A stretch of DNA of 64,000 bases from contig CAVYYK010000028.1 in the NCBI GenBank assembly GCA_963772635.1, positions 124,001 through 188,000 of the forward strand. The letters are read 5' to 3'. A model generated the notes under the pieces. The model had not been told where the DNA came from. It made no database searches and worked only from the letters and a program-made list of their open reading frames with translations. Source of the DNA: JAUXFS01 sp963772635 (GTDB taxonomy: Bacteria > Pseudomonadota > Alphaproteobacteria > Rhodospirillales > Defluviicoccaceae). Shown piece after piece: positions 18,677-27,246 of the stretch (positions are counted from its first letter, which is position 1; the number at the start of each line of letters is the position of its first letter). The position numbers were made by a program, and so were the translations under genes.

Positions 18677-19989
18677 ATCCCCTCGTCATCGGTGCGATCA
18701 TCACCGTGACCACCATCATCGTGTTGGCCTCCGGCATCCCCGTCGCCTTCGGTCTCGCTATCGTCGCCGTCGGTTTCCTGGTGGTGTTCGACGGCTTCGG
18801 CAGTCTCGATATCCTTGCCGAAACGTTCTTCGGCGGGCTGGCCGATTTCACCCTGGTGTCGATCCCGATGTTCATCCTGATGGGCGCGGCGGTGGCCAAC
18901 TCGCCGGCCGGCAAGGACCTCTACGAGGCCCTCGACCGCTGGCTCGAGCGGGTTCCCGGGGGGCTGATCATTTCCAATCTTGGCGCGTGCTCGATCTTCG
19001 CCGCGCTCAGCGGCTCGTCGCCGGCGACCTGCGCCGCCATCGGCAAGATGGGCATCCCCGAGATGCGCCAGCGGGGATATCCGGCCAGCCTCGCCACCGG
19101 CGCGATCGCCGCCGGCGGCACCCTCGGCATTCTCATTCCGCCCAGCATCACGATGATCGTCTACGGCATCTCCACCGAAACCTCGATCGGCCGGCTGTTC
19201 ATCGCCGGCATGGTCCCGGGTGCGATGCTGACCGGCCTGTTCATGGCGTGGGCGTTGTTCTACGCGTGGCGGAGAGGCTACCGTTTTCATCGCGACGGAG
19301 CGGGGTACACCCTCGCCGAGAAGTTCGCCAGCCTGCCCAAGGTTCTGCCGTTCCTGGCGATCATCGCCGGCATCCTCTACGTCCTCTACGGTGGCGTCGC
19401 CACGCCTTCCGAAGCGGCCGGCGTCGGCGCGTTCTTCTGCATCGTCCTGGTCGCCGTCATCTACAAGATCTGGCGGCCGGCGCAGCTATGGGCGGTGCTC
19501 AGCTCGAGCATGCGCGAAAGCGTGATGATCCTGATGATCATCGGCGCCTCGGCGCTGTTCAGCTACGCGCTCTCCAGCCTGTTCGTCACCCAGGCGGTGG
19601 CCGAGTGGATCGCCGGTCTCGACGTCAACCACTGGGTGTTGATGGCGGCGATCAACGTCTTTCTGCTCGTCGCCGGGTTCTTCCTGCCGCCGGTGGCGGT
19701 GATCCTGATGACGGCGCCGATCCTGCTGCCGATCATCGAGCAGGCGGGTTTCGATCCTTACTGGTTCGCCGTCGTTTTCACCATCAACATGGAGATCGGC
19801 CTGATCACCCCGCCGGTGGGGTTGAACCTCTATGTGATCAACGGCATCGTCCCCGACGTGTCGTTGATGACGGTGCTGCGCGGCGCGCTGCCGTTCATGC
19901 TGTGCATGGTGCTCGGCATCGTCCTCCTCTGCCTCTTCCCGGACCTCGCCACCTGGCTGCCGAACCTGCTGATGGGTCCGGCGATCTGA
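18673..19989 (+). CDS. TRAP transporter large permease, DctM family
   Basis: Large permease of the second TRAP system, 438 residues with about 12 hydrophobic segments. Conserved pieces include GGTLGILIPPSITMIVYG, the mid-protein GGVATPSEAAGVGAF, and near the end GLITPPVGLNLYVINGI. The frame is open well upstream, but the GTG at 18673 overlapping the dctQ stop, with GGAGG seven bases before it, gives the normal DctM N terminus. Intact. It is shorter than the first DctM here (530 residues), so the two systems belong to different TRAP branches and probably carry different substrates. Confidence 0.94.
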   Translation: MNPLVIGAIITVTTIIVLASGIPVAFGLAIVAVGFLVVFDGFGSLDILAETFFGGLADFTLVSIPMFILMGAAVANSPAGKDLYEALDRWLERVPGGLIISNLGACSIFAALSGSSPATCAAIGKMGIPEMRQRGYPASLATGAIAAGGTLGILIPPSITMIVYGISTETSIGRLFIAGMVPGAMLTGLFMAWALFYAWRRGYRFHRDGAGYTLAEKFASLPKVLPFLAIIAGILYVLYGGVATPSEAAGVGAFFCIVLVAVIYKIWRPAQLWAVLSSSMRESVMILMIIGASALFSYALSSLFVTQAVAEWIAGLDVNHWVLMAAINVFLLVAGFFLPPVAVILMTAPILLPIIEQAGFDPYWFAVVFTINMEIGLITPPVGLNLYVINGIVPDVSLMTVLRGALPFMLCMVLGIVLLCLFPDLATWLPNLLMGPAI

Positions 19990-20071
19990 CGAGGTGGGCC
20001 GAACGTGCGCGGGGCTTGATCGGCGGCCGGCGCGCGTCGATGATGCGCGGCAACCAGGGTAGGGGAGAGCC

Positions 20072-20923
20072 ATGTCCATGATCGAAAAAAGCTTGATGAG
20101 CCTGGGCCCGCACGGGTTCCACAAGATCGCCTACTTTCAGTGGGGTGACGCCCACAACAAGCGCGCGCTGATCTGCGTCCACGGGCTAACCCGTACCGGG
20201 CGCGACTTCGACTTCATCGCCGAGGCGCTGGCGGACGTCTACCGCATCGCCTGTCCCGACCTGCCGGGCCGCGGCCACAGCCACTGGCTGGCGGTTCACG
20301 CCGATTACACGCCCCTGACCTACATGGCCGACATGGCGGCGCTGATCGCCCGCCTCGGCGTCGACGAGGTGGACTGGATCGGCACCTCGCTCGGCGGCCA
20401 GGTCGGGATGTTGCTGGCGGCCCAGCCCAACAGCCCGATCCGCAAGCTGGTGCTCAACGACATCGGTGCCGTGATCACCAAGCCGTCGCTGGAGCGGATC
20501 TCCGGCTATGTCGGAAAGGATCCGGTCTTCCCCGATCTGGCCGCGCTGGAAGCCTATCTGCGCGACGTCAATGCCCCTTTCGGCCCGCTGACCGACGCCC
20601 AGTGGCGACACTTGGCCGAGCACGGCGCCCGCCGCGACGTGCAAACCGAGTCGTGGCGGCTGCACTACGATCCCGGCATCGCCGAACCGTTCAAGGAGGG
20701 GTTCTCCAAGGACCTGGAGCTGTGGCCGGTGTGGGAGGCGATTTCGTCGCCGACGCTGATCCTGCGCGGCGCCGAATCGGACCTCCTGCTCAAGGACACC
20801 GCCGAGGAAATGCTGACCCGTGGTCCCGAGGCCGAGCTGATCGAGTTTCCCGGCGTCGGCCACGCGCCGATGCTCATGGACCCGGTCCAGATCCAGGCGG
20901 TGCGGGAGTGGCTGCTCGACTGA
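20072..20923 (+). CDS. Alpha/beta hydrolase
   Basis: A 283-residue alpha/beta-fold hydrolase. The oxyanion region is ALICVHGLTRTGRDFD, the nucleophile elbow GTSLGGQ holds the catalytic serine, and a late acid (within LRGAESDLLL) and histidine (GVGHAPML) complete the triad. The ATG at 20072 is preceded by an AGGGGAGA ribosome-binding site. It follows the second TRAP operon by 82 bases on the same strand, so it may act on the imported compound or its CoA or lactone derivative. That link is inference from position. The substrate cannot be named. Confidence 0.9.
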   Translation: MSMIEKSLMSLGPHGFHKIAYFQWGDAHNKRALICVHGLTRTGRDFDFIAEALADVYRIACPDLPGRGHSHWLAVHADYTPLTYMADMAALIARLGVDEVDWIGTSLGGQVGMLLAAQPNSPIRKLVLNDIGAVITKPSLERISGYVGKDPVFPDLAALEAYLRDVNAPFGPLTDAQWRHLAEHGARRDVQTESWRLHYDPGIAEPFKEGFSKDLELWPVWEAISSPTLILRGAESDLLLKDTAEEMLTRGPEAELIEFPGVGHAPMLMDPVQIQAVREWLLD

Positions 20924-21004
20924 GGGTCTCGTCGACAACCCGAGCAGCACCTCGATCCGTTCCGCCGGTCCCCCTCGCAAGGGCAGCGGCGTCGATCGCG
21001 CCGG

Positions 21005-21190
21005 CTACTCGCGGCGCTCGGCCCTCCGCGCGTCTTCGAGACGCTGCCGCTGCCGCGTCTTCCGATGATCCCGCAACGAGGTGGTCTTCTGGTCCGCCTC
21101 CAGCATCGCGATCATCGGTCGGAGCGCGAGATCGGGGTGTCTGGCGACTCCCTCATCCGCAACGGCGTCCGGGCTTCGTCCATCTCACCT
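21005..21190 (-). pseudogene. C-terminal fragment of an unidentified protein
   Basis: Leftward frame of about 60 codons without a convincing start, ending at a TAG at 21005. It encodes a basic helical tail with MIAMLEADQKTTSLRDHRK and a run of Arg/Gln/Glu. The composition looks like a genuine protein end rather than chance. It lies directly after the leftward gene ending at 21189 and may be what remains of a third gene of that cluster. The rest of 20924-21188 shows nothing recognisable. Confidence 0.3.
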
Positions 21191-21602
21191 ATGCGCCCGG
21201 CCTCCCAACGACCAGCTGCCCGACCGCAACGATCACGCGGCCGAGAATGTCAAGGGTACCGGCGACCGCTTGGACAACCTCACGAACGTTTTCGAGGTTC
21301 TGCTTTGCTGCCTGTAACCTGTTTAGCGCCTCTCGCAAATTAGGGGCGTTACCCTGTAGTTTGTCGCGTATTTCCTCGAGGTTGACCAAATCCAGCTCGT
21401 GAATGGCGTCATGCACGAGCTGCTCTGCATCCAACGCCTTCGCATGCTGATCCGGATCGGTGGTCTGCAGTTGGTCGACAGCGTTCCGCCATCGAAACTT
21501 GTGCATTTCCACTTCAATTTGACGCAGTTCGTCGAGGGTCTCATGCATCAGTTCCGCAAGTTTTTCGTCGGTCAAATCGGCGGGTTGGAGATTATCGGTC
21601 AT
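21189..21602 (-). CDS. Hypothetical helical protein paired with a lipoprotein
   Basis: A 137-residue acidic protein, almost entirely helical with heptad-like spacing (for example TDEKLAELMHETLDELRQIE and EALNRLQAAKQNLENVREVV). It ends with a more hydrophobic stretch VAGTLDILGRVIVAVGQLVV that could contact a membrane. There is no signal peptide. Its ATG overlaps the TGA of the upstream lipoprotein gene (ATGA), so the two are translated together and probably act together. I do not recognise the family. The C-terminal hydrophobic helix could be a membrane-active segment, but that is speculation. Confidence 0.75.
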   Translation of the reverse strand: MTDNLQPADLTDEKLAELMHETLDELRQIEVEMHKFRWRNAVDQLQTTDPDQHAKALDAEQLVHDAIHELDLVNLEEIRDKLQGNAPNLREALNRLQAAKQNLENVREVVQAVAGTLDILGRVIVAVGQLVVGRPGA

Positions 21603-22540
21603 TGGCTCGCGCCCCCTGTACCGGTGGTTTCCGAACTCCTGAATTCGCTCAAGGCGGCAAGCAGCCTTTCGACGCGCGCGACATCTTGAGAAATCAAATC
21701 AATGGATTGGAGCGTCAGCCGATTTTCTGCCAGCGCGACAAATGCCAGCCGTGTGTCTCTGGCGGCCGTCTTTGCCGCATCGACATCCTGCAAGTCAACA
21801 ATGGAGTTGTAGATATCCTTCCGAGCAGTCACCCAAGCTTCCAGCGACGGGGCATCTCCCTTGACATAGGGCTCGGTGACTGTTTCGGCTCGACGATCCT
21901 CAATATTGAGCTTCTCGTAGTGGGTGAGACGATCAGCGATCAAGTGCAAGAGCTGCTCCTGGACTACCAGGCTTTCAACCACAGTCGGGCCGTAGTCCTC
22001 CATAAATTCTCTTAGTGCTGCCGATTGGAACTGCGCGACGCTCAAGTCAACTCCGGCGGTCAACACGTTACCGATTTGTTCCCTATTTTCCCTGATATCC
22101 TCGCTAGCTATCAAGTTGAAATCCCTAGCGACTGTCGTAAGTGTGTTCAGTTGTTCGATGACACCGCGTGTTTGAACATTGATGCTGCTGGCTGCGTCGG
22201 AGGTTGCCAGTGCGCCGAGCGCTGCAAAAACGGATTTGAGCAACTCGACTTGCTCCTTGATGGCATCGTTGACCTTGAGCTCTTTTTCGAATCGCATGTC
22301 CGATTTCTCAAGGCGCAATATCCGCGCTGCTTCGTCGCCGGGTCGGGATCGTATGAGCTGCTGGCTGTTCGCCCGAACCACCGCCTCGAAGGTCTTGTCG
22401 AGCAGCGGCGGCACCATCGCCTCGTATTGCTCCGCCTTCGTGGCGAACTCAGAAGCAAGGTTAATGCGCTGTTCCGCGCAGGCCGCCAGTCCTGCCAAGA
22501 GAACAACCGCACATGTCAGTCTATTGATTGCCGGTCGCAT
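21599..22540 (-). CDS. Hypothetical lipoprotein
   Basis: A 313-residue protein with a clear lipoprotein signal: MRPAINRLTCAVVLLAGLAAC, with lipobox LAAC and the lipidated cysteine at about residue 21. The mature part is long, charged and mostly alpha-helical, with no recognised domain. It includes a central segment of heptads around NTLTTVARDFNLIASEDIRE. The ATG at 22540 follows a G-rich GGGGGG site. An upstream in-frame start would add a non-signal extension. Aspartate after the lipid cysteine is absent (Ala is at +2), so outer-membrane sorting is likely. First gene of a two-gene operon with the 137-residue helical protein. Confidence 0.8.
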   Translation of the reverse strand: MRPAINRLTCAVVLLAGLAACAEQRINLASEFATKAEQYEAMVPPLLDKTFEAVVRANSQQLIRSRPGDEAARILRLEKSDMRFEKELKVNDAIKEQVELLKSVFAALGALATSDAASSINVQTRGVIEQLNTLTTVARDFNLIASEDIRENREQIGNVLTAGVDLSVAQFQSAALREFMEDYGPTVVESLVVQEQLLHLIADRLTHYEKLNIEDRRAETVTEPYVKGDAPSLEAWVTARKDIYNSIVDLQDVDAAKTAARDTRLAFVALAENRLTLQSIDLISQDVARVERLLAALSEFRSSETTGTGGASQ

Positions 22541-22784
22541 GATACCCCCCGTCCGTACGGTGCTCCTCGAGGGTACCGGAAAACCATCCTTCACCAGGAC
22601 GTTAGTTTTCTCCGCGCGCAGTCGAGGTTCCCGCAACAATTACCCCGTGACGTCCCTGCAACTGATTATCATTGAAATCGCCGAGAAATGCAAGCGCACC
22701 GTCTGGTCGACACCGCAATTCCGGGAGCCGGCAACGCCCGTTGTTCCGACGTCGCTTAAGGGTCGGGCGAGCCGAAACGGGCCG

Positions 22785-23658
22785 TTACTGAAACTGGATC
22801 ACGACGCGGCGGTTCTGCGGTTCGGGCACGCCGTCTTCGGTGGGCACCAGCGGATCCTCCTCGCCCTTGGCCTCGAGGCGATGGCTTCGGCCGGGAATGC
22901 CCCGGTCGACAAGGGCTTGGCCGACGGTTTCGGCCCGCCGCGCCGACAGCTTCATGTTGTAGGCGGCGGTCCCCGTACGATCGGTATGGCCGACGACAAG
23001 CAGCGATCTGGGCGCCGGCGATTTCGGCATTGGCCGCGGCGTCGCCGACGATCGAAAGGGCCTCCGGGGTCAACGACGCGGAATTCACATCGAAGAACAT
23101 CAGATACGTCTGCGCCACCGGCGGGGGAGCCGGCGGTGGCGGCGGCGGCGGTGGCGGCGGCGGTGGTTGCATCGCGGCCTCGATCTCACCCAAGCGCCTT
23201 CCAGAACTCGTCGCGGCAGAAGGCGATCTGCTCTTGCTGGAACGACCAGTCCTCCTCCTGCTCCTGCAGCCAGCAATCGAACATCGTCTGGGCATGCGCC
23301 GTTGGGGCGGGAACCTTGTCTATGGCGCCGGCGGCCTGGGCGGCGACGAGCCTCCGGTAGCCCTCATTGGCTTGCGGTTTGACGCTGGGCGGAAGCCGGC
23401 GTAGTCGCGGCTCCTCAGGACCGAACCGCCGGCCTTCCGACGCGGCGATCGACCGCCGGGCGAAGTAGTCCGAGTTGCGGTAGTCGCCTTCGTCGTATTC
23501 GTTCGCCGGAAAGCTCCAGGTATTGCCGCGACAACTGGGCGTCGTAGCTGTCGCTCTTCGGCTCCGCTTGCCGTGCCAGCTGGTACTCCAGCCCCGGAGC
23601 AGGCCCCGAGCGCCAAGCCCACGAGCACGATGGTGGCGATGGTTCGCAGCCGCCGCAT
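22785..23658 (-). CDS. OmpA-family lipoprotein with poly-proline linker (four frameshifts)
   Basis: Read across frames, this is one 289-residue protein. It has a lipoprotein signal (MRRLRTIATIVLVGLALGAC), a region containing YDEGDYRNSDYFARRS and a Cys-containing FDCWLQEQEEDWSFQQE segment, a run of about 12 prolines, and an OmpA-like peptidoglycan-binding domain with FFDVNSASLTPEA, VVGHTDRTGTAAYN and LSARRAETVGQAL. Breaks lie near 23570, 23485, 23193 and 23022. Each is a single surplus base, and removal of four gives whole codons. ATG 23658 follows GGGGAGAAG. It probably tethers the outer membrane to peptidoglycan. Confidence 0.8.
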
Positions 23659-23925
23659 CGTTTCTTCTCCCCGACCTCTTTCTTGGGCCGTCCCCGCGAC
23701 GGCCGCCGAGCGGGTATCCCGCTTCACTGCCCGCAACACTAAACCAACACGCTCCGTTTGGCACTGTTCGTTTGCCGTAGACGGAACCGGACGGCGGCTC
23801 TCGGTCGGCGGAAAGCGTCTGCACGCGATCCGGAACGCCATTCGCGACGCTGTTCGCCGGCGTCCCACGGGGTTACACTCTCCGCGGCAGCCGTCACGGG
23901 ACGGTCGGTCGCGGAGGGGGAAGCC

Positions 23926-24810
23926 ATGGACAACAAGCGGAAAGAGCGAGGCCGTGGAAACGATCTTTATCCGGCCAAGGTGCGGGAAATCCCCAGGACG
24001 CCGGGCGACGACGCCGGATACGTGGAGGCCGTTGCCCGATTGGTGATGGACGAGGCCGACAAGGCGATCAGTTGGTATCTGGAAAAGAAGGTTCCGAAAA
24101 AGCGCGGCGCGCAGGCTTTGAGGCTGGCGGCGATCGTCGCGGCGACCGTCGCAGGCATCCTGTTGATCGTCTCGGGGGTTTCTTCCAAGGACGGCGTGCC
24201 GCTGGTGGCGCCGGCGTGGGCGTCGGTGTCGCTGGCTCTCGCCGCCGCGTTCGTCGCCGTCGATAAGTTCTTCGGCTTTTCCACCGCCTGGATGCGGTTC
24301 CTGACCACCGAGTTCCAAATCCGCCAGGCGCTGCACGCGTTCGAGATAGACTGGCAAATCGTTCGCTTCGGCTGGAAGGACGGCCGGCCGACCGATGAGC
24401 AGGTGATCGCCGCGCTGGAGCGCTGCCGCGCCTTCCTCGTCGAGGTCGACGGGCTGTTGAAGAGCGAGCTGGACGCCTGGGTGCAGGAGTTCAAGGCGGC
24501 GCTCAAGGAGATCGACGAATCGGTCAAGGCGCGCACCGAGGCGGCGAAGGCGCAAGCCCAGGGCACGAAGACCGGCGGCGCCAACGTTACCGTCGAGAAT
24601 GGCGATACCTGCGCCGACGGCTGGACCCTCGTCGTCGACGGCGGCGCCGAGCGGCGGTTCCGCGGCAAGACCGCGGCGCTCGGCAATCTGGCTCCGGGCG
24701 TCAGGAAAGTCGACGCGGCGGGGACGATCGGCGGCAAGGAGGTCCGCGCCTCGCAGGCGTTCGTCGTCACCGGCGGCGCCATCGCCGACGTCACGCTGAC
24801 GCTGGAATAG
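23926..24810 (+). CDS. SLATT-type two-helix membrane protein
   Basis: A 294-residue protein. After a basic N terminus, AISWYLEKK (about residues 47-55) leads into two membrane helices (about 64-84 and 93-112) and VAVDKFFGFSTAWMRF, then a cytoplasmic helical region. This W-Y, two-helix, D-x-F-F-G, W-M-R pattern matches the SLATT family, predicted membrane effectors of nucleotide-linked conflict systems. After an Ala/Lys hinge, the last 75 residues form a beta-rich domain, perhaps PEGA-like. ATG 23926 has GGAGGGGG five bases upstream. It lies 24 bases before the phosphoesterase-STAND gene, which supports a common system. The family call is by pattern only. Confidence 0.7.
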   Translation: MDNKRKERGRGNDLYPAKVREIPRTPGDDAGYVEAVARLVMDEADKAISWYLEKKVPKKRGAQALRLAAIVAATVAGILLIVSGVSSKDGVPLVAPAWASVSLALAAAFVAVDKFFGFSTAWMRFLTTEFQIRQALHAFEIDWQIVRFGWKDGRPTDEQVIAALERCRAFLVEVDGLLKSELDAWVQEFKAALKEIDESVKARTEAAKAQAQGTKTGGANVTVENGDTCADGWTLVVDGGAERRFRGKTAALGNLAPGVRKVDAAGTIGGKEVRASQAFVVTGGAIADVTLTLE

Positions 24811-24834
24811 CCGGGGCAGGGTGGGGCGCCGGCG

Positions 24835-26374
24835 ATGGCAGAGCATCGGATCCGCATCCTGCATCTCTCCGACCTGCACGAGCGCGGGCCGCGCGAGGGC
24901 GAGATGTGGCGGCGGCGGCGGGTGCTGGGCGAGGCCTGGGAGCGCAACCTCGACGTCCTCGCCGAGGACGGCGCGGTCGATCTGGTGTGCTTTACCGGCG
25001 ACGCCGCCGACTGGGGGTTGGCCGAGGAGTACGCAGCGGCGACCGAGTTCTTCGACGCGGCGCTGGCGCGCCTCGGCCTCGGCCGCGATCGGCTGTTCAT
25101 CGTCCCCGGCAACCACGACATCGCCCGCGAGACGGCGAAGCCGGCGTGGGAGACGCTGCGCCGCGACCTGCCGCGGGCCAACGCCCTGGAGGTGTCGCGC
25201 TGGCTCGCCGGCGGCGAAACGCCGCTCGGCCTCGACGATGCCGACCGCGACGGCGTGCTGGAGCGCCAGCGGGCCTACCGGGACTGGCTGAGGGATCTCG
25301 GGCGCGGCGACTTGCTGCCCGACGGCGGACCGCACCCGAACCTCGGTTACCGGGCGACGCTGAGGCTGGCGGGCCGACCGTTCGATCTCCACGTCATCGG
25401 CCTCAATTCGGCGTGGCTGGCCGGCGACGACCATGACTCGGGCAAGCTTTTGCTGACCGACGAACAGGTGATGCGGCTGACGTCGACCGGGCAGGGCGAC
25501 GCCCTGACCGGGTTTCGCCTGGCGCTGATCCACCATCCGCTCGACGACCTGGCCGACGCCGGCGACTGCCGGCGGCTGCTGGCCGAGCGGGTCGACCTGC
25601 TGCTGCGCGGCCACCTGCACGAGGCCGAGCCGAGCCTGTGGGCGGACCCGGCGCGGGCGCTGCGCCAGGTCGCCGCCGGCTGCCTCTACGAGGGCCACCG
25701 GGCCGACCGGTACCCCAACGAATGCCACGTCATCGACCTGGCGCTGGACGACGACGGCCGGCCGCTCGCCCAGACCTTCCGCTTCCGCAGCTGGTCGGCG
25801 CGCGGCCACTGGTTCGACGACGACGGCCTCTATGCGGACAGCCGTAACGGCCGGCTGACGGTGCGGCTGGCCGCGGCCCCGGCCGTCGCGCCGCTCGTTC
25901 ACCCGCGGGTCGAGGACCTGTTCGTCGGGCGGCGGGAGGAACGGGACCAACTCGCCGGTTTCCTGTTCCCGGCGTCGGGCACAGCGGCGCCCGGTCGCCG
26001 TAACCGGCATGGCGGGCGTCGGCAAGTCCTATCTGGTCGACCGGTTCTACGTCGAAAACACCGAGCGCTTTCCCGGCGGCTATCTCCGCCTTGCCGTCGA
26101 TCCGTTGAACCCGCCGGACGCCGACGGGCTGCTCGCCCACCTCTTCGTCTTCGTCACCAACCGGGCGGTGCCGGCGACCAACAACGTCTCAGAGCGCGCC
26201 CTCAGACCCAGCGTCATCTTCAGCAAGATCACCAACGGTTTCCGCTCGACCTGGGGCGCCGACCTGTACGCCGCGATCCGCTCGACCTTGAGCACCGGCC
26301 GACTGCACGGCCTCTCGGCGTTGCAATCCATCCGCCGCGTCCTCGCCGGTCAGACCGTCGTCGCCGCAGCCTGA
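24835..26374 (+). pseudogene. Calcineurin-like phosphoesterase fused to STAND NTPase, ending in IS66 sequence
   Basis: Residues 1 to about 300 form a metallophosphoesterase with every metal box: SDLH (Asp13, His15), FTGD, PGNHD (about 91-95), LIHHPL and RGHLHE. A linker EDLFVGRREERDQL leads to a P-loop GMAGVGKS, as in STAND/NB-ARC signalling ATPases. One surplus base near 25985 separates the two parts. About 40 residues after the P-loop (near 26140) the NTPase stops being recognisable and runs in frame into the C terminus of an IS66 transposase. The NTPase core and any sensor repeats are therefore missing. Intact relatives would be expected to use the repeats to sense a trigger. The current product is probably non-functional as a sensor. 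Confidence 0.72.
26138..26374 (+). mobile_element. IS66-family transposase C-terminal remnant
   Basis: In frame with the truncated STAND gene, the sequence reads TNRAVPATNNVSERALRPSV, ITNGFRSTWGADLYAAIRS and LHGLSALQSIRRVLAGQ, ending at TGA 26372-26374. This is the end of the IS66 DDE domain. The N-N-x-x-E motif holds the catalytic glutamate. Only about 78 codons remain and no second IS66 gene or terminal repeat was recognised. It is a fragment left after insertion and deletion. The exact left boundary is uncertain by about ten bases. Confidence 0.75.
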
Positions 26375-26598
26375 CGACCACAATCCCCGAAACGAAAATC
26401 CGCTCCGCTGCCGGCATCATCCAGGGCGGGACCATGGGGGTGAGCAATTACCTCTTCTCACATATAAAACTTCCAGCTCAATTCACTGATTGAAGTGATA
26501 ACTGACGGAAATCGGCCCGCAATGGAATGGATAAGGCGTGGCACAGCATCAAGGTTGTATCCATGCCGTGTGAAGCGCATTTCCTCTAATATTTTCCG

Positions 26599-27246
26599 CT
26601 AAACAGTAACTAATCCCTCGCGCACCGCGAAGCGCGCCAATTCGACGCGGTCGTGAATATCGAGCTTTTCCATGATATGTGTGGTGTGGGCGTCGACCGT
26701 TTTAACGCTGATCGAGAGGGTCCTTGCGACTTGCTTTTTTGCCAGTCCACGAGCGAGATAGCCCAGTATCTCAAGTTCACGCTTGGTCAGGAGCTGAGCG
26801 CGCGTGTAGGCGCGGTCAGCAAGCCGAGCGCCATCGCCGTCCAACACAAGGCGGCTACGCACTTCCGGCGAAAAACTTGTAAATCCGTTTGCCACCGATC
26901 GTATTGCCCGAACCACTTCGTCCGACTCTTCGGACTTCGTCAGGTATCCAGATGCGCGAGCGTCGAGAGCGCGTTGGATATAGCCATCTTGAACGAAAGC
27001 GCTTAGGTAAATTATCCTGGTGTCGGGAGAGGCTTGTCTAATTTCCTTAACGGCTTCAAAAACGCTGATGCCCGGCATTTCAATGTCCATAAGAGCGATA
27101 TCAGGCTTAAAAGAATTCGCCGCAGCTATTGCCTCATCGGCCGAGGCGGTACAGGCGACGATTTCGATGCCTGGCTCCTCTTGAAGACGCCGGCATAACA
27201 TCTCACGAAGCAGGGCATGATCATCGGAAACGAGAACGGTAATCAT
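26599..27246 (-). CDS. LuxR/NarL-family response regulator
   Basis: A 215-residue regulator. The receiver domain has the acidic pair Asp8-Asp9, the phospho-acceptor Asp54 in LMDIEMPG, and the conserved lysine in GYLTKSEE. The C-terminal LuxR-type helix-turn-helix includes LTKRELEILGYLARGLAKKQVA and VKTVDAHTTHIMEKLDIHDR. Its ATG overlaps the stop of the upstream kinase gene (ATGA), so the two form a cognate pair. Targets are unknown. The RTX-like genes lie upstream on the same strand, but no evidence ties them to this system. Confidence 0.93.
   Translation of the reverse strand: MITVLVSDDHALLREMLCRRLQEEPGIEIVACTASADEAIAAANSFKPDIALMDIEMPGISVFEAVKEIRQASPDTRIIYLSAFVQDGYIQRALDARASGYLTKSEESDEVVRAIRSVANGFTSFSPEVRSRLVLDGDGARLADRAYTRAQLLTKRELEILGYLARGLAKKQVARTLSISVKTVDAHTTHIMEKLDIHDRVELARFAVREGLVTV

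Noticed and set aside
23320..26025. Very long open frame on - (901 codons)
   Set aside because: It is antisense to the SLATT and phosphoesterase genes. Only its last part (the lipoprotein start at 23658) is real. High GC explains the length.
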